A stretch of DNA of 34,498 nt from Rikenellaceae bacterium (lineage in GTDB: Bacteria > Bacteroidota > Bacteroidia > Bacteroidales > Rikenellaceae): assembly GCA_017415005.1 (NCBI GenBank), contig JAFQJK010000074.1, forward strand, positions 1-34,498, read 5' to 3'. Numbering within the stretch: position 1 is the stretch's first letter; each line of letters starts with the position of its first letter. The notes under the pieces were generated by a model, which was given only the letters and a program-made list of their open reading frames with translations, was not told the DNA's origin and made no database searches. Below, piece after piece: positions 16,873 through 24,197 of the stretch. Made by a program: the position numbers and the translations under genes.

Positions 16873-16949
16873 TCCTCAATAGCTCAGTCGGTTAGAGCAT
16901 CTGACTGTTAATCAGAGGGTCCCAGGTTCAAGTCCTGGTTGAGGAGCCA
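16873..16949 (+). tRNA. tRNA-Asn (anticodon GTT), CCA encoded
   Basis: A full cloverleaf is visible: acceptor stem TCCTCAA/TTGAGGA, D stem GCTC/GAGC, anticodon stem TCTGA/TCAGA with loop CTGTTAA (anticodon GTT at 16907-16909), T stem CCAGG/CCTGG with loop TTCAAGT, discriminator G, then CCA. Confidence 0.97.
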
Positions 16950-16970
16950 AAGCAAATTGCAAAAACACGT

Positions 16971-17005
16971 AAAACCCCGCCAGATCAACGATTTGGCGGG
17001 GTTTT
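16971..17005 (+). terminator. Intrinsic terminator of the tRNA-Asn gene
   Basis: AAAACCCCGCCA pairs perfectly with TGGCGGGGTTTT around an 11-nt loop, 22 bp after the tRNA. The flanking A and T runs make it potentially bidirectional. Confidence 0.9.
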
Positions 17006-17222
17006 CATTACCTGGAGGACAGTAAAAGCCCCTTTGCACAGCACCGATCCGGGTGTTAATTCGGGGGATTCTTAAAACACCGAATCACCCCAGCCTTGAA
17101 AACATATCGGGCCCGGACAAGCTCCGGCACTGGGGCGACATCCTTTGAAACAGGCAGCGCTTCGCCCCGGCCTCCGTGTGCCACCGAAAGTGGCGGCAAG
17201 CCGATCATTGCGGGCAAATGCT

Positions 17223-17230
17223 TATATTTG
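17223..17230 (+). promoter_or_regulatory. Bacteroidetes -7 box for the Nim-like gene
   Basis: TATATTTG matches TAnnTTTG exactly and lies 25 bp before the ATG at 17256. The -33 region is poor. The 17006-17222 stretch before it contains no gene. Confidence 0.72.
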
Positions 17231-17255
17231 TCCGGGACATTTGAAACACAGGACT

Positions 17256-17750
17256 ATGGAGTGGCTTACCGAACTCTATGACAATTCGACCGTGCGCCGC
17301 CAGGACAGGCTGCTGGACACGGAGCGGGCCATTGAGCTGCTACGCGGCGGCGAATACGGGTTCCTGGCGCTCGGGGGCAGGAGCGGATACGGCATTCCGA
17401 TCAGCTTTGCCCTGGCCGGACTGTGTATCTACTTCCACTGCGCGCCGGAAGGCGAAAAGCTGCGCCGTATCGCACAGGGCGGCCGCGTGTGCTTCTGCGT
17501 GGTCGGCCAGACAGCACCCGAACCGGCCATGTTCACGACCGGGTATGAGAGCGTGCTCGCCTTCGGGGCCATCCGCACGGTCGATGACGACACGGAACGG
17601 ATGGAAGCGCTCGGCCACCTCGTGGACAAGTATTCGCCCGACCACCGCGAAACGGGGCGCCGGTACGCCGAGAAGTCGTTCCACCGCACGGTCATCCTGA
17701 GGCTGGACATCGAGCGTATCAGCGGCAAGTGCAAACGCATCAAGCAATAG
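17256..17750 (+). CDS. Nim-like pyridoxamine 5'-phosphate oxidase-family flavoprotein
   Basis: The 164-residue split-barrel protein resembles the NimA group, FMN proteins that can reduce nitroimidazoles; whether this one does so is not shown by sequence. Family landmarks in order are VRRQDRLLD (13-21), GEYGFLALGG (32-41), GYGIPISFALAGLCIYFHCA (44-63), GRVCFCVVG (76-84), FTTGYESVLAFGAIR (93-107) and LVDKYSPDH (122-130). The ATG at 17256 is chosen because an exact -7 box lies 25 bp upstream and the family N-terminus begins there; the frame is open further upstream but overlaps the promoter. The gene converges on the hybrid kinase gene with an 79-bp gap and no visible terminator. Confidence 0.86.
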   Translation: MEWLTELYDNSTVRRQDRLLDTERAIELLRGGEYGFLALGGRSGYGIPISFALAGLCIYFHCAPEGEKLRRIAQGGRVCFCVVGQTAPEPAMFTTGYESVLAFGAIRTVDDDTERMEALGHLVDKYSPDHRETGRRYAEKSFHRTVILRLDIERISGKCKRIKQ

Positions 17751-17829
17751 CCCATGAGGCGCTGACCGTCCTTTCCGGACCGGCACACGGACACCTGCGG
17801 CGCGGCAGGAACCGGGACAAAGCCGGCCG

Positions 17830-20800
17830 TCACCTCCGGCCGCTCTGCAGCCACCGCTCGATCGTCCCGTTCAGCACATCGGCCGAGATCGGTTTCGAGA
17901 TATAATCGTCGCAGCCGGCCTCGAGGGCCCGCTGCTTATCGCGGTCGAATGCAAACGCCGTCACGGCGATCACCACGGTCTGCCGGTCACGCTCGCGGAT
18001 ATGCCGCGTCGCCTCGATACCGTCCATCCCGGGCATCTTGATGTCCATCAGGATCAGGTCGGGCGCGGATGAAGCCGCCAGAGCGACCGCCTCGGTCCCG
18101 TTGCGGGCACGGAGCAGGCGGTATTTCCGCTTCAGGATAGCCTCGACCAGCTTGTAATTGCTGTCGATGTCCTCGGCAACGAGGATCAGTGGCTTCACGC
18201 CAGCGGCCGACTCGGCGGGCGCGGATAAAAGCGCTGGCCCGGCCACGGCCAGGCCGCCACACGGCGCCTCAGCCGTGAAATCGCACGGGTGGGTGAACCA
18301 GAAGCACGACCCCTCGCCCTCAGCCGAGCTGACGCCGATCGTGCCGCCCATCTGCCCGACCAGGCTCCGGCAGATCGACAACCCCAGCCCCGATCCCTGG
18401 GCAAATGCATCGAGCTTGACAAAACGGTCGAAGACCTTCCCGCACTTGGCTGCCGGAATGCCGATACCCGTATCGCGGACAAAAAAGCGAAGCATATCGC
18501 CCGCACGCTCATACCCCAGGGTAACGGACCCCTGCGCGGTAAATTTCAGCGCATTGGTCAAGAAATTGCTGATCACCTGCGTCACCCGGCTCCGGTCGCC
18601 GCAGATCACATACGGCGGCAACGACTCGTCGAACGCCAGGCACACGCCCTGCGGCACCCGGATACTCATCGAACGCACGATCTCGGCGCAGAGCATCCGT
18701 ACATCGATCGGGGCATCGACAAACTCGAAAGTTCCCGCTTCGATCTTCGACAGGTCGAGGATGTCGGAGATGAGCTGCAGGAGCAGCTCGTTGTTCTTGC
18801 GCACGATATCCAGATGCCCGAGCCGCTCCGCACGGTCGTCGCACTCGGCCAGCAGCTCCGAGAAACCCACGATCGCATTGAGCGGCGTGCGGATCTCGTG
18901 GCTCATATTGGCCAAGAAAGCCGACTTGAGCCGGTCCGACGCCTCGGCCTTGTCACGGGCCTCGACCAGTTGCTCCTGCGTCTGTTTGAGCGGCGTGATG
19001 TCGTAATTGACGCAGATCATCTCGGTAACGCCCTCCTCGGGACGACAGTCCTTGACCACCACGTTGATCCGCGTCCAGGTCCACTCGTCGCCGCCCCGGT
19101 TGATGCGGGCGTCGAGGCAGAGATGGACGGCCTTGCCCGCCTTCGCGTCGGCCATGAAAGCCTTCATCACCGCGCGGTCGTCGGGGTGCATGTGCGAGAC
19201 CACGCCGACGACCCGGTCGAGCGGCGTGCCCTGTACCTCGCCCAGGTTGTCGTACCATGTATTGTGCGCATACCCCTCGCGCGTCACGGCATTGAAATGG
19301 GCGTACCCGACACGGGCATACTTGCCCACCAACTGAAACAGGTCCTCGAACTCCTCGATCTTCGTATAGGCGTTCGAAGTCTCGGTATTGTCGATGTTGA
19401 TGAACATATAGTTACGAAACCGCCCCTCCGTGTCGTACAGGCAGACGACCTTGGTCACCAGATAGATCGTCCCGCTCTTACGCGTGGGATAGTAGCCCCT
19501 GAGCCTATCGAAGTTGTAGTTGAAGGCGAAGTCGACCTCCTCGCGGCGGCGCAGCCGCTCCTTAAGGTGGTCGGGGATATTGGGGTTCTCGAAGATACTG
19601 ACCCCCAGCGCCTGCTCCTTGCGATCGAGACCGAATATCTCCAGGTCCTTGTCATTGATGTCGACCATCGCGCCCCGCTCGTCATACAGCTCGATACCCA
19701 CGGGCAGGTTCTTGTAGATGTTCCTCAACAGGGCCTCCCGCTCCTCGAGCGCCCGGTGCGCCGTAACGGCATCCGTCGTGTCGGTGAGCAGCGCGACGAC
19801 CTCGTCGCGCAGCGGCGAGTAAACGATCGCATGGAAATACCGGTCGGGATTGGTCAGCTTGAAATCGTACTCGCTGTGCGCGTCAAGGTTAAGCACCTGC
19901 GTGATCTCGCCGATGTGCCTGAGCAGCGGAGAGGCGATCTCGCTGGCCCGGTAGCCGATGTAGGTCTCAAGCGGATAGCCCGTAAGCTCGGCGGTAGCGT
20001 CGTTGGCATCGACGAACAGCAGGTCCTCCGGGGCGCCGCTCTCGTCCGTGAGCACCTTCATGCGCAGGTAGCCGGCCGGCATATGGCGGTACAGGTTCTC
20101 AAGGTTCTGCTTATCGCGCCGCATGCCGTTCTCCGATTTGTGAAGCTGCATGCAGACGCTGATCACATTGACCATCGACGAGAACCACTGGTAATCCTCG
20201 CTGCTCCACTCACGGCGCTTGCCAACCGTCTCGAGCGCAACAAAACCCCACGCCGCGTTGTCGCGGCTCATCAGCGGCACGCCCATCACCGACTGGGTCC
20301 GCCGCTGCCCGAGCACCCCGCGCTCGTCAAGCGCCCCGGCAGGTAACCTGTCAAGGTCGGTCAGCACGATCGACTGCCCGGCCATGATCTGCTCCGACCA
20401 CCACGGCGTCGCTGCGCACGGCACACGCTGGAAGAAAGCCTTCATCGGAGGAACCCCGTGATCCGACACCTCGTAGGTGCAGGTCTGCATCCGGGCCTCG
20501 TGATCATACTCGAACAGGCAGACGCGCCCCCCGCCGAACTGCGTCAGCACATCCCGGAGCATCTTGTCGATCACCTCCGAGCTATCCTCCAGGCTCAGGA
20601 AGGCCAACAGCGACTCGGAGATGCTCTTCTGCTGGTACATCAGGTTGTTGAGCCGCCGGACCGTCCGCTCCCCGTCGGCCCGGGCTCCCGGATCGGACAC
20701 ACACTGGGCGGACCCCAGCGTGACCACATTGCCATCGGGATCGACGCGCCGGTCGACGAGCCACGCGTGGATCCACACCACGCCCTGCTCCGAATAGACC

Positions 20801-21057
20801 GGGAAGGTCTGATCGTACTCCTCTTTCGAGCGCACCGCGTAGAACTCGGCGGCGATCCGCGAACGGTGATCCTCGCGGACCACGGTAAGGAACTCGTCGA
20901 ACGTGATCTCGTTGCGATCAAAACCGAACAGGTCGATCATGTAGTCCGATATATAATACATCTGCCGGTTGAAATCGGCCTCCCACCACCCGAGCCTCGC
21001 GGCATCCATCAACCGTTTCAGTTTACCGTTCTCGGTCCGGGAGTCTTGCTGCATCAT
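17830..21057 (-). CDS. Soluble hybrid histidine kinase with PAS, GAF and receiver domains
   Basis: The 1075-residue protein has no signal peptide or membrane helix, so it should sense in the cytoplasm. Order: PAS-like (about 15-115), GAF (about 150-305), PAS-like (320-425), PAS-like (445-555), PAS-like with PAC (570-690), short coiled coil, HisKA (HEIRTPLNAIVGF, phospho-acceptor H720), HATPase (N831/N835 box, DTGIGIP at 862-868, GSGLGL at 888-893) and a C-terminal receiver (E962/D963, phospho-acceptor D1005 in LILMDIKMPGMDG, T1033, K1055). All catalytic residues look intact. The start is set at the tandem ATG at 21057; an upstream extension to 21126 lacks conserved sequence. No adjacent response regulator with a DNA-binding domain is seen, so the output partner is unknown. 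Confidence 0.92.
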   Translation of the reverse strand: MMQQDSRTENGKLKRLMDAARLGWWEADFNRQMYYISDYMIDLFGFDRNEITFDEFLTVVREDHRSRIAAEFYAVRSKEEYDQTFPVYSEQGVVWIHAWLVDRRVDPDGNVVTLGSAQCVSDPGARADGERTVRRLNNLMYQQKSISESLLAFLSLEDSSEVIDKMLRDVLTQFGGGRVCLFEYDHEARMQTCTYEVSDHGVPPMKAFFQRVPCAATPWWSEQIMAGQSIVLTDLDRLPAGALDERGVLGQRRTQSVMGVPLMSRDNAAWGFVALETVGKRREWSSEDYQWFSSMVNVISVCMQLHKSENGMRRDKQNLENLYRHMPAGYLRMKVLTDESGAPEDLLFVDANDATAELTGYPLETYIGYRASEIASPLLRHIGEITQVLNLDAHSEYDFKLTNPDRYFHAIVYSPLRDEVVALLTDTTDAVTAHRALEEREALLRNIYKNLPVGIELYDERGAMVDINDKDLEIFGLDRKEQALGVSIFENPNIPDHLKERLRRREEVDFAFNYNFDRLRGYYPTRKSGTIYLVTKVVCLYDTEGRFRNYMFINIDNTETSNAYTKIEEFEDLFQLVGKYARVGYAHFNAVTREGYAHNTWYDNLGEVQGTPLDRVVGVVSHMHPDDRAVMKAFMADAKAGKAVHLCLDARINRGGDEWTWTRINVVVKDCRPEEGVTEMICVNYDITPLKQTQEQLVEARDKAEASDRLKSAFLANMSHEIRTPLNAIVGFSELLAECDDRAERLGHLDIVRKNNELLLQLISDILDLSKIEAGTFEFVDAPIDVRMLCAEIVRSMSIRVPQGVCLAFDESLPPYVICGDRSRVTQVISNFLTNALKFTAQGSVTLGYERAGDMLRFFVRDTGIGIPAAKCGKVFDRFVKLDAFAQGSGLGLSICRSLVGQMGGTIGVSSAEGEGSCFWFTHPCDFTAEAPCGGLAVAGPALLSAPAESAAGVKPLILVAEDIDSNYKLVEAILKRKYRLLRARNGTEAVALAASSAPDLILMDIKMPGMDGIEATRHIRERDRQTVVIAVTAFAFDRDKQRALEAGCDDYISKPISADVLNGTIERWLQSGRR

Positions 21058-21774
21058 ACTGAATCGTTTAGTCAGTTTTATGTCACCCACGTCATGGCCC
21101 GGAAACACCGCGAAAAAGGGAATCATGATCGTAAACGCCTGGCCAATTTAATGCAATTCCCGCATTCCCCCAAACAAATTCGGACACCACGGGTCGCACG
21201 CGGCCGTTTTTTACGACCCGGGCCCAAGGACAGTCCCGCCCCTCACCAGCCGGCCATCGCCCTACCCATCTTGGCACCAACGCTTTGCCGGCCAACGCTG
21301 CCGTCCGGAACCGTGAACCGGAGCAAAGCGCTTCTCGTACCGCAGGACAACAAAAACAGAGGATCAAGGCGACAAACAGGTACCTCATCCAGGTAAACGG
21401 CAAGGCAACAGGCGGGCCGGCCGTCTGCTTCGGCAATATGCTGCCCCGCCCACGGCCCAACGCACGCCTGCCGTATGGTGTCCCGCGAAAGACATTCTGC
21501 GGGTACGGCACCCGGAAACGCGATACGCACGGCACGATCCCCGACATCGGGGTCACAACCGGACAGGCGCCGGGCAAGGCCTGCGACGCGATCGCCGCCC
21601 GACAGGAAGGACAGTAAAAGCCCTCAGGAGCGCAATGCGACGGTACCGCCCTGAACCACGGCGAGCCCCGGCCGGCACGAAGCCCTGCCGACGACAGACC
21701 GGACCTGCAAAGACCCGGATACGGGCAAACGACGAGCGAACGGAACGCCGGCACAGGCACGGGGAATTGCCGCA
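21058..21774. other. Long GC-rich spacer without a recognisable gene
   Basis: Frames in this 717-bp stretch are rich in Arg/Pro/Gly/Cys and match nothing I recognise. Small hairpins are present (for example CGGGTCG/CGACCCG around 21190-21215 and CCCCGACATCGGGG near 21538), but none has a T-tract in the right place. No TAnnTTTG box was found for the hybrid kinase. Confidence 0.5.
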
Positions 21775-23376
21775 CTATGTCCGGGCGGAAAGCGCGATCT
21801 CGCGGTCGGCGCCGATCTCATCGACAAAGCGCCGGTCGTGCGAAACGACCACGACCGTACCCCGGTAAGCGCGGAGCGCCGAGGTGATCACCCCCAGGCT
21901 CCGCAGGTCGAGATTGTTGGTCGGCTCGTCGAGGATGAACACGTCGGGCGCCGCGTCGCCGATCACCAGGCAGCAGAAAAGCAGCCGCATCTTCTCGCCG
22001 CCACTCAACGCCGCGCAAGGCCGGTCCCACACCCCGGCCGGGAACAGGCAACGGTGCAGCTCGGTCTTCAGTTCATGCCCGGGCAGGTGCCGCGCGTTGA
22101 ACCGCTCGGCCTGTCCGAGCACCGTCAGTCGCCCGTCGATGAGCGAGTATTCCTGATCGACATACAGCGTCGTGAACGGTGCCCGTTCCAAAATCCCGGA
22201 CGAGGGTTCCAGTCCGCCCCCGACCAGCCGGAGCAACGTCGTCTTGCCGGACCCGTTCGGACCGCTCACAGCCACCCGATCGCCGCTACGCACAAGCAGC
22301 GAGAGCGGCTCGGGCCAGAGCGGGTGGTCGCCGTAAGCGAAATTCATCCCCCGGGCCTCGACCAGCACCTTACCCCGGTGCAGTACGGTATCGTCAAGAC
22401 GGACCTTCAGGTCGCGGCCCGCAGGAAGCTCGCCGCGCGCCTGCCGCAACTCACCGGCCAAAGCCCCGATCCGGGCCTCGTGCACTTCGCCGAGGCGGGC
22501 ACCGCTTGCCTCGGCGCGGTTGCGGACCGTATTCATCATAATGCGCGGCAGACCTTCCCGGACCGCCTTGCCCGAACCACGCGCATCCTGCCGCTGCTTA
22601 CGCTCGGCCACCTCGCGGGCCGTGCGGTGCGCCGCACGCAGCTTCTTCTCCCTCTCGCCGATCCGGGCCTCGAGCGCCGCCATGCGGATCGCGCGCTGCT
22701 CGCGGTAAAACGCATAGTTGCCGCCATAGCGGGTAATGCCCCCGCGTTCGAGCTCGCAGGTGGTGTCGATCAGGTCGAGCAGTGCCCGGTCGTGACTTAC
22801 GACAAGCATCGCCGAGCGGCTTGCGCGAATCAGCGCATAAAGCTGCTCGCGGGCTGCCGAGTCGAGGTGATTGGACGGCTCGTCGAGCAGGATGACGGCA
22901 GGATCGTGCACGGCGATCCCGGACAGGAAGACACGGGTCTTCTCACCCCCGCTCAGCTCCGCCATCGGGCGGTCGAAGCCGACATGACCGAGCCCCCACG
23001 TATCGAGCGCCGCGCGGGCACGCGACTCGACCTCCCAGTCGTCGCCAAGGTCGGCATAGTGCGGTTCGGCAAGAGCGCCCCCGAGAATGGCATGCAGCGC
23101 ATCGAGCCGGCGGTCGATGCCGAGCGCCCCGGCCACCGTCACCGCATCGTACTGGCCGAAATGCTGGGGTACGACATAGGGCGTCCCCTCGGTCCGGACC
23201 TCCCCCGCAAGGGGATGCAGCAGGCCTGCGGCAAGCTGAAGCAGCGTCGACTTGCCCGTTCCGTTGTCACCGACCAGCGCCACCTTCTCGCCGTACGAGA
23301 CGTGCAGGTCAATATCGTGCAGCAGCGGCTCGGCATTGCGGTACCCGAAAGTCAAATGATTGATAGTAATACTCAT
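21775..23376 (-). CDS. ABC-F family ATPase
   Basis: The 533-residue soluble protein has two ABC domains and no membrane helices, the ABC-F layout of ribosome-acting ATPases (translation factors such as EttA/Uup, or antibiotic-resistance proteins such as Lsa/Vga/Msr). Domain 1: Walker A GDNGTGKS (37-44), signature LSGGE (141-145), Walker B VILLDEP (161-167). Domain 2: Walker A GPNGSGKT (372-379), LSGGE (457-461), VFILDEPTNNLD (479-490). The linker between them (about 225-335) is basic and helical, as expected for the tRNA-contacting linker. The ATG at 23376 begins MSITINHLTFGY, the normal ABC-F start. Whether it gives drug resistance cannot be told here. The upstream region is exceptional (see the repeat array and structured RNA entries). 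Confidence 0.9.
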   Translation of the reverse strand: MSITINHLTFGYRNAEPLLHDIDLHVSYGEKVALVGDNGTGKSTLLQLAAGLLHPLAGEVRTEGTPYVVPQHFGQYDAVTVAGALGIDRRLDALHAILGGALAEPHYADLGDDWEVESRARAALDTWGLGHVGFDRPMAELSGGEKTRVFLSGIAVHDPAVILLDEPSNHLDSAAREQLYALIRASRSAMLVVSHDRALLDLIDTTCELERGGITRYGGNYAFYREQRAIRMAALEARIGEREKKLRAAHRTAREVAERKQRQDARGSGKAVREGLPRIMMNTVRNRAEASGARLGEVHEARIGALAGELRQARGELPAGRDLKVRLDDTVLHRGKVLVEARGMNFAYGDHPLWPEPLSLLVRSGDRVAVSGPNGSGKTTLLRLVGGGLEPSSGILERAPFTTLYVDQEYSLIDGRLTVLGQAERFNARHLPGHELKTELHRCLFPAGVWDRPCAALSGGEKMRLLFCCLVIGDAAPDVFILDEPTNNLDLRSLGVITSALRAYRGTVVVVSHDRRFVDEIGADREIALSART

Positions 23377-23534
23377 AATCGATCGCTTTTGAAATGGATG
23401 AACACTTGCAGCCACACCCTGCGGCCACCGGAGGGATAGCCGCGAACCGGCAAGCGAAACACGCTGCCAAGCCGCACGCTGCACGCGGATACCCGTAGTC
23501 CGGCAAGGTCTCAGGAGGACGCTTGCACATCACC

Positions 23535-23561
23535 TTATGTCAAAAGCTGATTTCCAGGCAT
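23535..23561 (-). CDS. Possible 8-codon upstream ORF in the ABC-F leader
   Basis: An ATG at 23561 opens a tiny frame encoding MPGNQLLT and ending in TAA. Its start lies just inside the 3' arm of the closing stem of the predicted leader structure. Resistance-type ABC-F genes often have short leader peptides, but there is no clear ribosome binding site here. A second frame (23309-23533, Cys-rich) follows and overlaps the ABC-F start. Both are speculative. Confidence 0.2.
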   Translation of the reverse strand: MPGNQLLT

Positions 23562-23676
23562 GAACCGCACGCAGCCCGGAGGGCTGCCTTAACCGGGACA
23601 AGGCCCCGAGGGCCTCTTGCTCCGCACCGGGCGGAGTCCCCCTGCCGGTCCGTAGCCGGCTTGTCTACCTGGAAAT
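23550..23676 (-). ncRNA. Candidate multibranched structured RNA in the ABC-F leader
   Basis: A perfect 9-bp closing stem (ATTTCCAGG at one end, CCTGGAAAT at the other) encloses four hairpins: GCCGG/CCGGC (644-660 of the 23 kb block), CTCCGC/GCGGAG (23620-23636), AGGCCC/GGGCCT (23601-23615) and GCAGCCC/GGGCTGC (23571-23587). The strand is assigned from the adjacent minus-strand promoters, whose nearest predicted start (about 23700) is some 24 nt before the closing stem. I do not recognise a known riboswitch or ncRNA class. It could be an mRNA leader element, an independent RNA, or a small inverted-repeat DNA element. Confidence 0.5.
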
Positions 23677-23706
23677 TCTCATCGGAGTAAAAATCGGTTT
23701 ATGGGG

Positions 23707-24004
23707 CAAAGATAGTGAAAGCCGAGCGACAAGCCAAACGTGTTTGAGCTTGTCCGAGGCGCATCCTGTCTAAGACGAAGTCAAAGATAGTGAAAGGTGA
23801 GAGCAATCGGAGGGAAACTTGTTTCCCAAAAGATTGCCGAACCGCATCCTGTTTTCTGTAAAGATAGTGAAAGCCGAGCGGCAAGCCAAACGTGTTTGAG
23901 CTTGTCCGAGGCGCATCCTGCCTAAGACGAAGTCAAAGATAGTGAAAGCCGAGCCGCCGGCCAAACTTGTTTGAGATTTTGCCCGAAATGCACTCTATTT
24001 TCTG
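23707..24004 (-). repeat. Tandem array of four ~75-bp units carrying promoters
   Basis: Units begin at 23707, 23782, 23859 and 23934. Units 1 and 3 are nearly identical, and 2 and 4 share a different 3' end, so there is also a 152-bp higher-order period. On the minus strand each unit ends in TATCTTTG (TATCTTTA in unit 3), a Bacteroidetes -7 box. In units 1, 3 and 4 a TTTG lies exactly 20 bp upstream. Each unit also has a short dyad at the -33 region (CAAACGTGTTTG in units 1 and 3, GGGAAACTTGTTTCCC in unit 2, CAAACTTGTTTG in unit 4). The promoters point toward the ABC-F gene, 330 bp away. Confidence 0.85.
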
Positions 24005-24197
24005 TAAAGACAGCTTCTTCCCCCGAAAAATCAAATCCGGGCGCAGGGGCCCGCACGCGTCCGTATCGGAAGAGGCCCCAGCGGGCGGGAGTCCGGAAAG
24101 TCGCGCCCGGGACAACAGGCGAATCAAGCGCGCGGCAAATGCCTGCCGACCGGTCTGGCCGGTAATTTGCACCGGACAGGCCATAAAACAGACCGAC

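Noticed and set aside
21092..21774. 227-codon minus-strand gene after the ABC-F gene
   Set aside because: Composition is Cys/Pro/Arg/Gly-rich with no motif, and it overlaps the hybrid kinase leader; it looks like non-coding GC-rich DNA.
23707..24004. CRISPR array
   Set aside because: Units are about 75 bp, contiguous and similar along their full length; there are no 25-40 bp repeats with unique spacers and no cas genes.
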